Origin: Archegozetes longisetosus
Lineage: Eukaryota; Arthropoda; Arachnida; Sarcoptiformes; Trhypochthoniidae
Assembly: GCA_018873245.2 (NCBI GenBank)
Contig: JAEMBT020000005.1
Coordinates: 6,868,001-6,932,000, forward strand
Direction of reading: 5' to 3'
Length of the DNA stretch: 64,000 nucleotides
The notes below the pieces were generated by a model. That model did not search any database and was not told the DNA's origin. It was given only the letters and a program-made list of their open reading frames with translations. The stretch's first letter is position 1. Every line of letters starts with the position of its first letter. The translations under genes and the position numbers were made by a program. Shown here in pieces: positions 47,429 to 60,921 of the stretch.

Positions 47429-48233
47429 TTAAGGTGTTTTAGTGTAGGGAAAATCAATTAAATCAAAAGTTCTCAACTCACAGATGAAAGTAGAGTTATA
47501 TAAAGCTATGAGAAAAATAATAATCCATTCAAACAGAGCACTCAAAACATGCCAAACATATCCGTTTTGAGTCCATTTCCAATTGCATCGGAAATGATCA
47601 TCAAAAAAGTTTTCTGGTTTAGACATTTTCATTGAAATGTGAGCCGAAACAAAGAATATAATGAAAGACATAATAATTGCAATAGCGATCACTGCTCTCT
47701 TCTTTCCAATAGTCATATTTCCACTAATAAATGCTATCTTGTATTGAAAGTTGATATCAATTACAGTCAAAGCAATCATTAAAACAAATCCAATCGAGTG
47801 AACAACTCTGATCTGATATAGTTGACAGTTAGCAATTAGTAAAAGACCGAAGCCTGCGATTAGACCACATATCAATGAGTATGTGTTGATTTGATGAACA
47901 AGTCTTCCTTCAGATATGGTGTTACTTGAGTAGATTTTCCTCGTATTTTGATAACGAATATAAGCGAATAACACAACTAAGACTGATACAATATTGATGA
48001 TATACGAAGAATATGAGGCTTCGGGAGCTCTGATGGAGGCATCGCTCAAATAGGGAAGGATTGGCTCAACATGTTTGTTTATCACAGCAATACTCCATCT
48101 GAACGAATAGATTATTAGTTTATAATTACATTTCTTTCGCATTTATCATCACCTCAATTTTTCTAACTTACACAACCAGTGGATAGATCACTGCCAACAA
48201 TGTCAACAGAATTGGTATTATCTCAAAATACAT
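47429..48233 (-). CDS. DRAM/TMEM150 (Frag1) family membrane protein
   Basis: Multi-pass membrane protein of the Frag1/DRAM/Sfk1 family; members act in lysosome-linked autophagy or plasma-membrane lipid control. Exon 1 (48233-48172) is MYFEIIPILLTLLAVIYPLVV and exon 2 starts at 48098; phase 2 on both sides. After the first membrane segment comes the conserved PYLSDAS-x-x-APEA region (family PYISDTG-x-x-PE), then further hydrophobic segments (IINIVSVLVVLFAYI, YSLICGLIAGFGLLLI, AVIAIAIIMSFIIFFV, WIIIFLIALY). About 243 residues, normal for the family. A strong donor-like GTGAGT at about 47482 could cut the last 20 residues, but reading through gives a family-like TFICELR end. It lies head to head with the UBX gene, so the two may share a promoter region at 48234-49074. 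Confidence 0.78.
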
Positions 48234-49074
48234 GATATTTCAATTTTCAGTTTCTTCTCTTATTTTCTTTGTTTGTTTTAACTGATTTGGTGGCCGACTG
48301 CTTTGTTTACTACTTTGAATATGTTTAGAGCAAGAAATAGTTCAGTAGATTTGAGGGCAAACTAAGTAGTGTTAAAGGATTTAAATAGCTTATCGCCGGA
48401 TTAAAGAACGAGATATTTCTGGTTTTAATCTTTTAATTCACAAAAATTTTGCAAAACGGTTGCCAATGGTCAATTGAATATTCAACTGTTTACTTATATC
48501 TTCTGTTACTTCAATTGTTTAAATTGTTTTACAGCGGGTTTCTGTATGTATGCAAATTACAATCAAAATCAAAATATCTGATATCCAGTCAAAGATATTC
48601 TCAATTCATTCTCTGATTCACATTCCAAACATTAAGAATTTTTTAATTTAACTCATATAAAATCATCAAAGAGTCGGTGCCGTGACCAAGTTTTTGTTCT
48701 GAGTGAATTTTTGATTGTACAGACTTGTACAGTCTTTTAAGAATTTCTAGGTAGGGGCTATAGCCCAGTGGCTACTGCTGTGCGAAGTATGAAATAATTT
48801 AATCTTTACTCAAAAATTGCGCTTTCTGTGAGATAAGGAAAAGCGAGACGTTTTTTATTGTCACAAAAGCTGAGCCAAAACCAACTAACTGTTAAGTATT
48901 AAACTTATAGTAAATGGAAGAAAATGGGATGTCTACTTAGAGGGTATTTACTTTGCAAAACACACAATGAGTCTACATTTGATGCAATAGTTTTGGTTTT
49001 TTGGGGCAAAACAAAATACTAAGTAGTTTTAGTCTAATTAATATTTAACTCAATTTAAACTAATAGCTACACAA

Positions 49075-50237
49075 ATGGCATCTCATAACGTGTTGAGGGA
49101 ACAATTGTCTGAAATGGGATTCGACGGCAACCAAATGTATAATGATTTACTTAATTACTTTTAAATGAACACTTCCCACGTATTTCAATTGTTTTTTAGT
49201 TCTTCAGCTTTGACTAAATTGGGCGAAAAGGCGACCATTGAGTCAGTGATCGAATCGATAGAATTATCACAAACAGATGATATAAAAACAGATCAGAGTG
49301 ATAGTAATGAAAACAATGAAAATAATGTTGTTAATAACGAAACCGGTCAAAGTGATCAACAGAAGACTGAAGATAATGAAGAAGTTGTTGATGCCGTCGA
49401 TTTAGAGAAAAAACGATTAGAATACGAACAAAAGATCAGACAAAGACGTAAAGAAAGAGAAGGTCGAAAAACATTTCGCATTTTTTACATTTTTGTTACT
49501 AATTGATTTTATTTATTTTTCATTATTGTTTTATTAATTTTAACATTGAATTGATTTACTCGTGTCCTATGTATGAATATAATTGATACTAAGCCAACAT
49601 TATTTAACTATTTAATGATCTCTAATTACTCCCAATCTTTGAAACTTTAACTCAAATCCATTTTACTCAACCTTTAACTAAATTTCACTTAATTTCATTC
49701 ATTTCTCAAATAATATAATTAATTATAGAAAAGGAAAAAGAGGCAGAACTAAAGCGAGAAATTCAGCGCAGAAAAGATGGTCAGGAGTTGGGAAAAATGA
49801 AAGAAGAAATACAAGACTTGCAGAGAAAACGTGTTGCAGAAGAAATGAAACGCGAAAAAGCAGAAGAAAAGGCTGCAAGAGATGCAGTCCTCCGGCAAAT
49901 TGCTGCTGATAGAGAAGAACGAAGATCTAGAAATATACAGACGATAACGACTATTCCGACGGCTGGTCCAACTCTGATAAAGCAGTCTTCGGTAGCCAAA
50001 GAGGGCTCGTGTCGACTCGCTATACGATTGCTCGACGGAACGCAACTTATGCATGAATTTGATAGCAGAGAATCATTATCTGCGGTCAGAGTTTACGTGA
50101 TAACTCAAACAAGTTTTGAGGGAGACATCACTTTTGTTGTGCCACCACTTCCGCCCTTTAGTGAAGAAGATATGCAAAAGCCTCTCAATGTGTTGGGCTT
50201 ATGTCCCAGTGCTAGGGTGCATGTCGTTAAACGTTGA
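49075..50237 (+). CDS. UBXN1-like UBA/UBX protein
   Basis: Adaptor of the AAA ATPase p97/VCP and ubiquitin. Exons 49075-49136, 49200-49462 and 49729-50237 with phases in agreement give 277 residues, close to UBXN1. The N-terminus is a UBA domain (LREQLSEMGFDGNQI, ALTKLGEKATIESVIESI). A polar acidic linker follows, then a long charged coiled coil (EKKRLEYEQKIRQRRKER continuing into exon 3), and a C-terminal UBX domain (CRLAIRLLDGTQLMHEF, then VPPLPPFSEEDMQKPLNVLG). The usual p97-contact loop FPR is replaced by VPPLPP, so p97 binding may be weaker. The start is the first ATG before the UBA domain. No frame defects. Confidence 0.88.
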
Positions 50238-50239
50238 CA

Positions 50240-53049
50240 TTTGTTTCAATTCTGACTTATTAGCATTGACTCAAAAACAATTACAAACCGTTTTAAATTC
50301 AATTTTATTGAACATATATTCGATTATATAATTTCACGTGAAATATGTTGTAATAAGTTCTTAAATCAAGTTTTCTATTCAATGAATATTAAAATATTTA
50401 TCAAAAAGAGTGAATTTCTAACTCTTGTACTTAATATTTGAGTGAAATTTTGTGTCATAAAATACTGACGAAGAATGAAAAAGTCATTTTGATTAATCTT
50501 TACACTTTGATTGCAATTCAAGATTGTTTTCAATGAAATTTTCATCTGTTTTCATTCATTGGAATATAAAGCTTAGGACAAGATAGCGATTTTAGTTTGT
50601 TTACATCATTGTTGTAAATCACACACATTCATATTGACTGAAGATTTCAAAAAGTAAACCTAGACTTTGTTGATAAATTTGATTACTTATAAGTTTGTCG
50701 GAGAAGAATTGATAAGCAATGCCTCAGTGTGAACTTTATTATGAAAGTGTGAGTTAGGTTTAAAGAATCTTATGATTGCTAATGAACTCAACCAAGGTTT
50801 AAACTTAGAGATTGATTGGCGCGTTCAGGTCATTCATTAGTTAGAAACAAATTAAAGCCGAAATTGCAGTCTAACTTGGAATAACAGCAGAATTTGAAGT
50901 GTTGTAGAACTAGAAGTGCATAAAAATGTTGTGCAGCTGTCTTCGAGAGTAATTGAAGTGACTAGATGAAGAAAAGTTTCTGCAATAGCACATGCGATTA
51001 CAGGTTTAAGCAGTGAATGGATAGAGCATTAAGTTTGATTTGAAGTTTCGCATGCGTTTAAAGAGGAAATTAGATGCATTTATCAGTCTTGTTATTGTTT
51101 ATATTTGATTCGAAACTGGTTTAATGGTTTTCAAAGTAGAGTAGAGACTGAGCTGAGAAAGCGTTACGAAGTTTAAAGGTACTTGTGATTACTTCCTCTT
51201 TGGATAAGGTTATATAGTTGTTGCGCACTACTTCTAAAATATAGATTTCTGTTTCATGTTTAGTTATATGTATCTGAGCTGTATCTGACAATGGTACACC
51301 ATTGATGTCAAGTGAGTATGAAATTTATATTTATATTAAAATTGCTCAAAGTGCCTATTGAAAGTGCCTATCAATAGCATCTATTATGACATTTGAAGTG
51401 ACACCATACTATTACTTAATGAAATACTTGAATTGACCTTCACTCCTTTCTCATTCTGACATGCTTAACACACTATTTAGTTGCGGATCGTATTTGCTGT
51501 TGAAGCGTAAAATTAGTTGTTTTGTTTATTAGATATTTAGTATCTACCACTCAATCATTTATCATTTCTTCTATTACACATTTAATCATTAGTAAGTAAA
51601 AAATATACTCAACAAGCACTTATTTAATACCTGCCTTCTACATAAATCTTTTTATCTCGAAAAGGACAAAGTCTTTTAACTTTAGTTTGAATTGTTTAAG
51701 TCTGCGTCTCAGATAACGGCAACGTATTTAATAGACTTTGCCATTATCAAGTAGAGTATTTATAGCAACATTTTTCTTAATTAATAAAGGTTAAGTCCAA
51801 GAATATTAATTCATGTAACCTGGCGAATAAGTTTTTTTAATGTATCGCAAACCATTTTATGAATATAATAGAATAATGAATGGTTTCCAAGTTCGTTAGC
51901 CTTTTCTGTAAAGGTCTCTAACTTTGAATTTCTAAATGTAATAATAATGACAGTAATGAATAGCTTCGGGTTATGAAAGTACTTTCGGTTAAAGAGCTCT
52001 TCAGATTTGAAGGTTTATTTGTTTGAACGTTTATTTAGTATATCTTAAGACTTCAAACATAATCCTTTTTATAGAAAATATACAAATTTTATATCAGTAT
52101 TCATACTATTTATTTAAACAATGTTTGCCATTCGAAGTTTATTTCCTTATCAATTAGCCTAATCTCTAATTTTTTCAGAAATTATGACTTATATAAGTGT
52201 TTAGTTTAGTTGTGCGAAAACTAAATATTACATTACTGTAACTTATCATTCGGTTGCTATTTGATACAACTCTTCAATGATTAATACAACCATCTGTGCT
52301 AAGATAACTGAGTGGCAATTGAGAAATGTTAGTGGAGGTGACTCTATCCATCGTGACTCGTGAGTGCGAATGTGAAAAAACGTTTAATTACTCTATATAA
52401 TGTTCAATCTTTTGTGACGAAAGGAAACCAAGTTATTAAATGCTTACAAATACTAGTTTGAAGCATAACAGCAGCAAAAATAAAAGTAATACAGATAATG
52501 CTCTATATGAGAGAGGAAACTCTGTGTCAGCTCAATAACAGTTTTATGTTGATTTAGCTGAGCTTTTTTGTTCTCAATAGCAGTTTTATTGTTGGTTTAC
52601 TGAAGTTTTTATGTCTGTATGAATTTATAATTGACTTTGTTACTACGTAAAAAACTAGCCAACTTTCAACTTGCTAATATGTTAAATGTGTATCACTTTA
52701 AATAAACTTCTCTATTAGAGTGCCTGTTCAATTTTCGTGCCAAATTTTGCCTTTAAAAATCAGCAAGTGTTTATCAAATTATCCATTAATTATAAATATT
52801 TATCACTAGTTTCATTGTTATTTTTTCGTGTACATAACATCTAACTTTTATCAAGACTGTGACATTTGTTTTCATAGTTAACTCTTCAGTCAAAAGTCAT
52901 TAGTAAATAGTATAATAATGCGAGAGTACAATAAACAATAAGACTAACAATAAGATTCGTAACAAGATTCGTACTGTTTGATAAAAATGTTTTGTTCTGT
53001 GCTTGAGTCAATCATTTTTGTGCGTTAAATAACTAATAACTTTTCGGTT
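50240..53049. other. 2.8-kb spacer, no gene recognised
   Basis: AT-rich. No coding, RNA or repeat features apart from a 12-base palindrome TTTCACGTGAAA at about 50332. The right part should hold the GRAM gene's promoter and 5' leader. Confidence 0.5.
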
Positions 53050-54509
53050 ATGATAGGTAAAAATGAGAAAAAAGTCAAGCGAGCGATATCGTGGTCTCAG
53101 CTATTATTACCATCATATAAGACCCGATTAATAGAGTTCCGTAAACAGTTCAAAACAATGCCGGCCGACGAGAAATTGATCGCAGATTTCGCCTGTGCTC
53201 TGCAAAAAGAAATACTAATTCAGGGTCGGATCTATTTATCTGTTAATTATCTTGCATTCCACGCAAATATATTCGGATGGGAAACAATTGTTACATTGAA
53301 ATTATGTGATATCACCGCCTTAACTAAAGCCAATACAATACGTGTTATACCAAATGCTATACAAGTTACTACTAATAATGGAAATAAATATATATTCACG
53401 TCATTTGTTGCTCGAGATAGAGCGTTCAAACGTATATATCGTTTGTGGCAAGACATAATCATTGGTCAGAGGATGAGTGTTTCCGAAGTTTGGCAACTTA
53501 TTCATTACAACTATGGATCAAATTTAGGTGTTTCCCCGGATTCAAGAGAAGATGATGTATGCTTTTGAACTATTCTCAATAACTTTTATTTGATTGAATT
53601 TTGTTTGCACTATATCTTATCGATAAGAATATTTCTGCTTATCACAAGCTTATGACTAATCTTGAAAATTTGTCATTATCACATTAGTTTATGTCATTAA
53701 TTATATAATGTTTTAATTAAATTTAAAATAGGAAGAAGAAATAAGTGTTGCTGCTAGAAATAACTCAACGCTTCATATCACTGAAGAGGATATTAACAGT
53801 GAAGTGTTTGAGGAAGACATTCCGACAATATATAATAGGTCTGCTTCTTATCTTATGCTAGTTTTGCAATACTAGATAGCTGAACCTGTCTCACTTGAGC
53901 ATGTAGCTGAGTGCTTCTTCTAAATTAATAACTGTTAAGCAATCTTTTTCTATACCATTTTCATATTCTTCTCAAACAACCACTTAAGCTTCAAGTCTTC
54001 AACTCTATCTTCAAGTTAAGCAGGCTTTACTGCAACTTGTTTTCAAATTTTTTGGCACAAACTATTGAATAAGTTTTCCATTGCTTCTATATTGAATTTG
54101 AAAACAGTTTTAGAAGATTAACTTAAATCTAAAATTTTGATTTTATTATTTAAGGCGCGATTCAGTTTCATCGTTTTTGACGTGTCCTGAATCTGAAATC
54201 GAAGAGAAACTAAATTACTTGAGTGGGGACGAAGTCAAATGTATTTGTCATGAAAGTGCATGTTTTAAAAATCACAGATTGCATAATTTAGCTAGACTAA
54301 AGTATTGGTTCACAACAAGTCCTCGTGAGTCAATCTATTTGAGACTGTTATTAGTATTAGCACTATTACTACTTGTAATGCATTGCATTTTATTATATAA
54401 GCTGTATAAAGTTGATGTAAATGATCATCTGAATATTAATCAAATCAAACATCTAGCAGATTTCACATCTCGACTTGCTAAACAAACCAATTATGTTGAC
54501 TATGATTAA
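53050..54509 (+). CDS. GRAM-domain, tail-anchored membrane protein (GRAMD2/3-like)
   Basis: Exons 53050-53556, 53732-53838 and 54155-54509; phases agree and give 322 residues. Exon 1 encodes a GRAM domain (MPADEKLIADFACALQKEIL, GRIYLSVNYLAFHANIFGWE, NKYIFTSFVARDRAFKRIYR). Exon 2 is an acidic linker. Exon 3 ends in one membrane segment (LRLLLVLALLLLVMHCILLY) and a short tail. GRAM plus C-terminal anchor without a VASt domain is the layout of GRAMD2/GRAMD3 proteins, which sit in the ER membrane and touch the plasma membrane through the GRAM domain. The function here is inferred from that. No lesions seen. Confidence 0.82.
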
Positions 54510-55021
54510 CTGTATCTAATTTTTTAGTATTATTCAAGTCCTATCTTAATTTTGTATTCAACTATTTCTCATAAGTTGTTTTCAATAAGATTTCTATTAA
54601 ATTAATTGAATATTGCTTAAGTTTGAAAAAATCATTAATTAATTGAGGCTATGAAAAAATTGATGAAAGTATAATTTTTATGATAATTTTTTATTAGAAA
54701 AATAGATTTCAGGCAGAGCTTGAAATTGTTCAGACATAAGTTATCGATAATCTTTTGGAATAAGTTTTAGGAAAATCTGTCAAAATCGCATCTTTAAAAA
54801 AGCAATTATAAAATTTGAAATATTTATTTAATTTTTTTTTGTTAAATAGCAAAACATAAATGTTTATGACTATTCATTTGTAAATGTGATAATGCGATTG
54901 AGTTAATTCGAAAAATATAATCTAAAACTAATAATTCATTTTATAATAATCCGTATTGACTTGAAAATCATTTTAGAAAAGATGGGTTTAATATCGGACA
55001 ATTTTGGCTCCGGTAAACCGC
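54510..55021. other. Spacer between convergent genes
   Basis: AT-rich 3' flank shared by the GRAM gene and the cuticle-like gene. No other feature. Confidence 0.55.
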
Positions 55022-56451
55022 TCAAACCAACTTGCTCCAAGTCCTCAAGCCGACGACTCTAAAGTCCGTAAAGGCCTGAGTTCCGTAGAGGCCTGATCCG
55101 TAGAGGCCTGATCCGTAAAGACCTGATCCGTAAAGGCCACCAACGGTGCGGACTCCAGCAACACCTAAACCAGTTCCGTAAAGACCTGATCCATAAAGAC
55201 CTGATCCGTAAAGACCTGATCCGTAAAGGCCACCTAATCCAACGGTGCGGACTCCAGCAACACCTAAACCAGTTCCGTAAAGTCCTCCGACAGAGACTGG
55301 GGCTTGGCAACAGCTACGGCTGGGGCACCGACGGTGGCAATGCCTGAAGCTCCGAGCACACCAGTTCCACCTACAATACCGCTAGTGAGGCCGGTAAGTC
55401 TGGCACCCTCTCCTTGTGATACAACAGTGTTTGCCTGTTCAATTACTGGGTTGATTTCTTGGTTGAGTTGTCTGTATGGTTGGATGATTTCATTGACTTC
55501 TTGGATGACTGGCTTGGTGACAGTGTGGACGACTCTTTGGGGTTCATCTTCGGATTGTGTGACTTGCACTTGTCCGGGTTCTCCTGTATGCCATCAAATG
55601 ACACAAATTTGGTTAATATAACAATTCAAAGTCAGTATAACGCAAAATTAATACCTGGAATGTGTTGTTGAGAAACAACTAATGGGCTTGATTTCGATTG
55701 GAAGTTGATTTGTACGGGTTGTTCACTTGGCGGGACATCAACAACTTGAGGGACAATTGGTTCTCCACTGTATGGGACGGCTCTGTAGTCAACAGTTCTT
55801 TTCAAGGTGGTGATGGCAGCATTGACTGGATGTACGCCCTGGGCAGAGACAACTTGTCCGAGACCGAGTCCAACAGCACCAACGGCAACAGGCCGGGCAG
55901 CAGCGATCAAACCGCCAGTTCCATAACCCAAAGCTCCTGAACCGATCAAGGCACCAGTTGATCGTACGGCACCAGTTCCGACGAGGCCGAGACCAAGACC
56001 TCCTACTTTAGCGACACCCAAACCGTTTCCATAGAGAGATCCACCATAGAGGGCTGAGCTACGGTACACTGGAATTCCACCGAGAGCGTATGAGGACAAT
56101 CCTGCGTTTCCATATCCTAAGAGACCAGTTCCATATCCTCCGTAATAAGATTTTCCGTAACTGACGTATTGGCAGTTAATATAGTTGATTGCGAGAGCGA
56201 AAAGTAATACCTGTTCATCAGAAATATATCGTGAATAACTTTAAGCAAATTTGATCATTAGTTGCAAATCAATATTACAGTCTTAATCTTTAGTTCTAAT
56301 AGAAAGTATTAATTCTTTTGGAAAAGGACTTTGAAAATTATTGATCAAGCAGAAAGTACGGAGTCGAAAGTCAAAATTTCTTAAGTTCTGAAGTTTCTCA
56401 AGTCAAAAGAGGAAATAAGAGGAAAGCGAAAGTCCATACCTTTACGAACAT
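55022..56451 (-). CDS. Secreted glycine-rich, cuticle-like structural protein
   Basis: Exon 1 (56451-56440) encodes only MFVK; exon 2 (56210-55655) completes the signal peptide (VLLFALAINYINC) and gives a Gly/Leu/Tyr-rich region (YGGYGTGLLGYGN, GLGLVGTG). It then has RTVDYRAVPYSGEPIVPQVV. Exon 3 (from 55583) has VHTVTKPVIQEVNEIIQPYR, a Gly/Val/Ala-rich stretch and a tail of GLYGS repeats ending SKLV. Short first exon plus split signal peptide is common in arthropod cuticle genes. Phases agree, but a one-base break at about 55299-55305 (a C run after VAVAK) shifts the frame. Uncorrected, the protein stops early at TELV; in the other frame the GLYG tail stays open to 55022. The base composition is GC-richer than the neighbours. 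No chitin-binding domain was recognised. Confidence 0.8.
55040..55300 (-). repeat. GLYGS coding minisatellite with a duplicated block
   Basis: 15-base units (GGATCAGGTCTTTAC) occur in two clusters, each preceded by the same block encoding GLYGTGLGVAGVRTVG. This suggests unit slippage plus one larger duplication inside the exon. Confidence 0.82.
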
Positions 56452-59400
56452 TGTGATAATTATGAGGAGTCCACTAAATTAGTAAATGGCAGTTTTTCGC
56501 CTCAGTGTACAAATTCGACTGAGGAATTGGGTTTAAAGAAGTGTCTTTATATAGTGGTTTCGAGAACCTTGAAATTGAACAAATTGACAACTAAGAAACT
56601 GAATGTATTAAAAATAGAAGAAGAGTGAAAGTGATTTCGTATTTACGAGACATTTGGTTGCATTAAAAAATGACTTAAGATTACAGACAGATTAAGAGAA
56701 AGATACGAAGATTTATTGAGGCATACTTGCCTGAAGAGAACATGGTCTTATTTTAAATTAAACTGCTTTCAAACCCCTTTTTTATTATTCATTAAATCAG
56801 TCACGAACGAAGGCTACCATATTATTATCACATCTGTTCATCAATTACCAGCCTTCAGACATTTCTCGTAACTTCCACTCCGCCACTCAGACAGTAAGGA
56901 CATTGGGTTTCCCGACCCATATTGTCTTATGAATATAAAGTAGTATGAGTATCTTCTGCCAACTATTTTTTCTCCTTGGAATATATTTTCGAAGACCACT
57001 TATAGTTAGCCAATACCTTAAAACCATTTCATCAATGTCTCATTTTATGGCTTATTAGTCTCAAGCATTTGCCAGTTATTGCCAATAATTTTATGTGTCC
57101 TAAGGCTTGGTTTCGTTTTTACCCTAAAATGTCATTTAAGTTATTTAAGACACCATTACTTTTTAGTGCTTCAAACGGGATGTCCTCTCACTTTCACAAT
57201 TTTCATTTATTTCTATTTTATCGTCCAAACTGATTTATTTGAAAACTTTTGTTCATTTTATACTATGAGAACAACACTCATTTCTCAATATTGCATTTTA
57301 ATTGGAAAATAACTAACTTTAATAACTGGCTAATTTACTCGAAACAAAAGTTTCCTCCAACAAGCGCTCTCATCTCAATATCAGACTCTTACATACGAGG
57401 TATGAATAAGAGATTGGCATCTCTATAAAGTATTCACACACAAATTCCTATTAAACAGTGGTTTTTCACTCATTTTTTAAGATTGTATCTGAGCCTCTTG
57501 CATATAATTTTTCACTAGGAACTTCGAGAGTGGTTTAACACTGGCATTACTCATTTGATTTTTGATACAACTAGATCAAGTTGTGGTTAATCTATTTACA
57601 GTTAACATATCTGTTTGCCATTTCAGTTATAAGAGCCACATTAGAATTCTACATAAGTTTCCTAGTTTAACTTAGTTTCTTGAGTAGTTCCAATCTTCAC
57701 AGTCCGTATAACGACAAATCTCCATTGATATCAATTGAGATTTTCCACTTGAGACTATTTTCTTAGTAATTAGAACTCCTGTAGTTTTTTTTATTTTGCA
57801 CGTAAAATCAATTTTTTTTATCAAAAGTTTGAATGAACATACAACTTTCAACGCGTTCAGTATTTGACTTAAGTAACTAAGCTTCTTAGTTAATCAATTT
57901 TTATCTGTTGTTTCTTCGAGGCATTATCCAACTTGTGCGTAAACAAAAGTGATTATTAATTAGTGTTACCATTAGTTATTCTTGTTACTTACAAGTTAAT
58001 TAATTTTTGATTTGTATGTGTGGTATGGCAGATATTATGCAGAACTGACACGTTTATCCAAATCTCCAAATATACGAATCATTTGATTCGTGCCATTCAA
58101 TTGTACTGCATTTCGAGATCATTAATATTTTTCAGCACTGGTAAAAAGTCTGTTTTTCTAAATTCATCTGACATGGGGTTGTAATTAATGAGCTATTTGT
58201 ACGGAGTTTTCACTATTGCTTTGCGCACCTAAACTTATTAATAGCTTTTAGATATAAGAGATAAAAACAGAATTTTTGAATTATTATAGCTTAGTTGTTG
58301 GCAACTGAAATACTTGTTAAAAGTGTCCACCATTAATGTCCAGACAAAGCTGAATATGATGCATCATATTATCAGAAATTTAGCTAATTAATAGTTCTCA
58401 GAAATGCAAGTATGATGTTATTTTGATTTTGTTCATTCTCTTAGCGATACATATAGATATAAATGAATTGTATTCATTTGTCAATAATTAAGCTATAATT
58501 GTGCAAAATTTCAAATCATTGTCTCGTACTTAAAAAGTTATTAATAAGTTTGGATGAGCAAAGTAGTAATGAATACTCTGTAGTTACATACATTATAAAG
58601 TTTTAGCTTTGAACACATTTCTCAAACTAACGAAGGGACTAAGTGACATATCTTATCAATTTTTATTTCCATTTGCATCTTTAAATTTTCAATGATATGC
58701 AAATACAGTTTGAAAAATTTCTCATAAACAAGTTCAAGCAAAAGTTGCCAAAATAACTCATAACTTTCAAGTAGATTGTGTGTGATTTATCTGATTAATC
58801 CTTTAATTTAATTTTTTATAATCCATAAATCCTTGAATTCCGGTTATGTAAGATAAATGTTATTTTTGGCATTTTAAAGCACCTAATTAACAAATATTTA
58901 AGGACATCATTTCCAGATCTGATAGCTTGACTAAATCCTCATTGTTGATGAGAAGATTTAATACAGATTTCTACTAAAATAAATGAAATCAGAGCAAAAT
59001 GAGTGAGAGAATAATTAACTTGATGTTTACACATAAATATCATTAACAAGATAAGGATTTACGAGATTCGAGATAAAAATCTTACATTAATTAAACAAAC
59101 CACAAAATAATACATTAAAAATAATCTATAAATCAGCAATGAAGAGACGATCAAAATTATAATGAGTTCCTCTTGTAATTGCACGTATATTTGTCAAGTG
59201 AAAGCTTGAAAAGTTCTCAAAAAATAATCCTTAACCCGTTCATGGTATTGAGCTTGAATAGTGTCCTCTAAATTTAATACTATTCACTGTAGCTTCATAT
59301 GTATTAAATCGAATTAAGATTATTGAATAAACAAGTGCATTGCATATGTAAAGTTTTAATTATAGTTACTGAAACCTTATTTCAAATCTAATCCGTGCAT

Positions 59401-60168
59401 TACTAACGCCTGAATCCATACTTTCAAAACCTTAAGACTTAATGTATGCAATCTATTCTGTGGGCGACTTTTTTCAAGATTAGTCTGTAATTAAATTCAA
59501 TGAATGTGATTGGACAATATAATGTCAATGCGAAGAGTTTATGCATTGAAATGAGAAGCAAAGAACGTGCGATATGTCACATATAGTTTTACAGGTGTTA
59601 CTTTCTCATTGATTAAGTTATCCTTACCACTATTAAACTTGAATCGACCAAATATCATTAAAACATTAAAAATTGAAGTCAAATCTAGTCTAAATTAATT
59701 AACAGTTGATTAGATTCTTGATTTTGACGTTTGAGTCTGTAGTGTTTGAGTGAGTTGCGCACCACAAGGGTCGCAAATTGAAGCAATAATTCATATTTAA
59801 ACTGACAAGTCAACACTAAGGCATGAAGTTTCAATTTTCATACCATTTGATTATTCAAACTATTTTGCCATTAATCCTTTTTCAATGCTATCTTCAAACA
59901 AATAGACAAAAATAGTGAAAAGATGTGATCAATTCCATAAATTATTTGAATAAAAATGTCATTATGTAATCTACAAAAACTGCATTTTAGCTGTAGCTCA
60001 AAACAATAGAACAATAGCATAGAGACGATAACTTGAATGATAAAAATGCCAATCTAATCATTACTATAAAAGTAGAGTAGAATCCGCATTAGGTAGTCGA
60101 TCAATTTTGCAAATGAATTAGACTCTAAAGCAAACTTAGTTAGAGTACTGGAAAACAAAGTCTGAAAA
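56452..60168. other. 3.7-kb spacer, no gene recognised
   Basis: AT-rich. The plus-strand 77-codon frame at 57079-57312 has no family features. The left edge must hold the promoter of the cuticle-like gene and the right edge that of the FN3 gene. Confidence 0.5.
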
Positions 60169-60921
60169 ATGAATCTTCGTTTGGGTTTCGTCTTAATTAG
60201 TTTCATTTATTGTGGTTTCACGACAGCTAATCCAACCAATACTTCACCTAAACCTACAGCAGATTTACCACTTGTGGTGGAAGTGACTCAAATTGGAGAC
60301 AATTATGCGGTTTTCAACATAACAGGTTCTAATACTGTCGATGGATTACCAGTTGTTGACCTAAATGTCAAATACAGTATCGATGACCAAACTGATGACA
60401 TAGAAGTGAAGCCTACATTTCAGTACTATTCGGATAGATCCTTAAAATTACAAGAAACAGTGAAAATTCCAAACCTTTTACCTGGTCGCAACTATCACTT
60501 CCAGTTCTCTGCAGTCAATACTAAGAAAGAGATGGGACCTCCGAGCAAAGATGTTTCTGTGTTACTGTTGCCGCCAACTCCTGATATATCAGTAGATCAT
60601 CCACAACCTAGGAAACTAGTCGTTCAGTGGGGGCACAACAGAGCTAAAAGTGAAGACTACTTTTTGTTAACTGTTGAAAAGGTGGGCGTTTTTAATTGAA
60701 TAAACTTTTTTGTTAGCTTTTAAGCATAATTTAATGAACTTTTTGAAAATTGACAGAAATCAGCACTTGGTTGTGGTTATACACTGAATCTGACGAGTTG
60801 TTTTGGAAATAAATATACTTTAGATGATTTAGAAATCAGTGAAACCTACAGGTTGGTCATGAGAGCTCATAATCCAACTGGTTTTAGCGAACCTGTTGTT
60901 GTCAGTTATCCTATTGATTAA
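60169..60921 (+). CDS. Small secreted protein with two fibronectin type III-like domains
   Basis: Exons 60169-60681 and 60757-60921, both phase 0 at the join, give 225 residues. A signal peptide (MNLRLGFVLISFIYCGFTTA) precedes a first FN3-like domain with IPNLLPGRNYHFQFSAVN (the usual L-x-P-x-x-x-Y-x-F/V-x-V-x-A pattern). A second follows, with LVVQWGH and SETYRLVMRAHNPTGFSEP near the end. It stops after YPID without an anchor. The role is unknown; small secreted FN3 proteins of this kind have no settled function. Confidence 0.78.

Noticed and set aside
48751..48790. tRNA-like start GGGGCTATAGCCCAGTGG with an A-box-like core
   Set aside because: No B box, no anticodon stem and no closing acceptor stem follow; at most a scrap of a tRNA-derived SINE.
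49749..50054. Ser/Phe-rich minus-strand open frames
   Set aside because: They are antisense to the coiled-coil exon of the UBX gene.
55059..55310. Arg/Trp-rich 83-codon open frame
   Set aside because: It is an off-frame reading of the GLYGS coding repeats.
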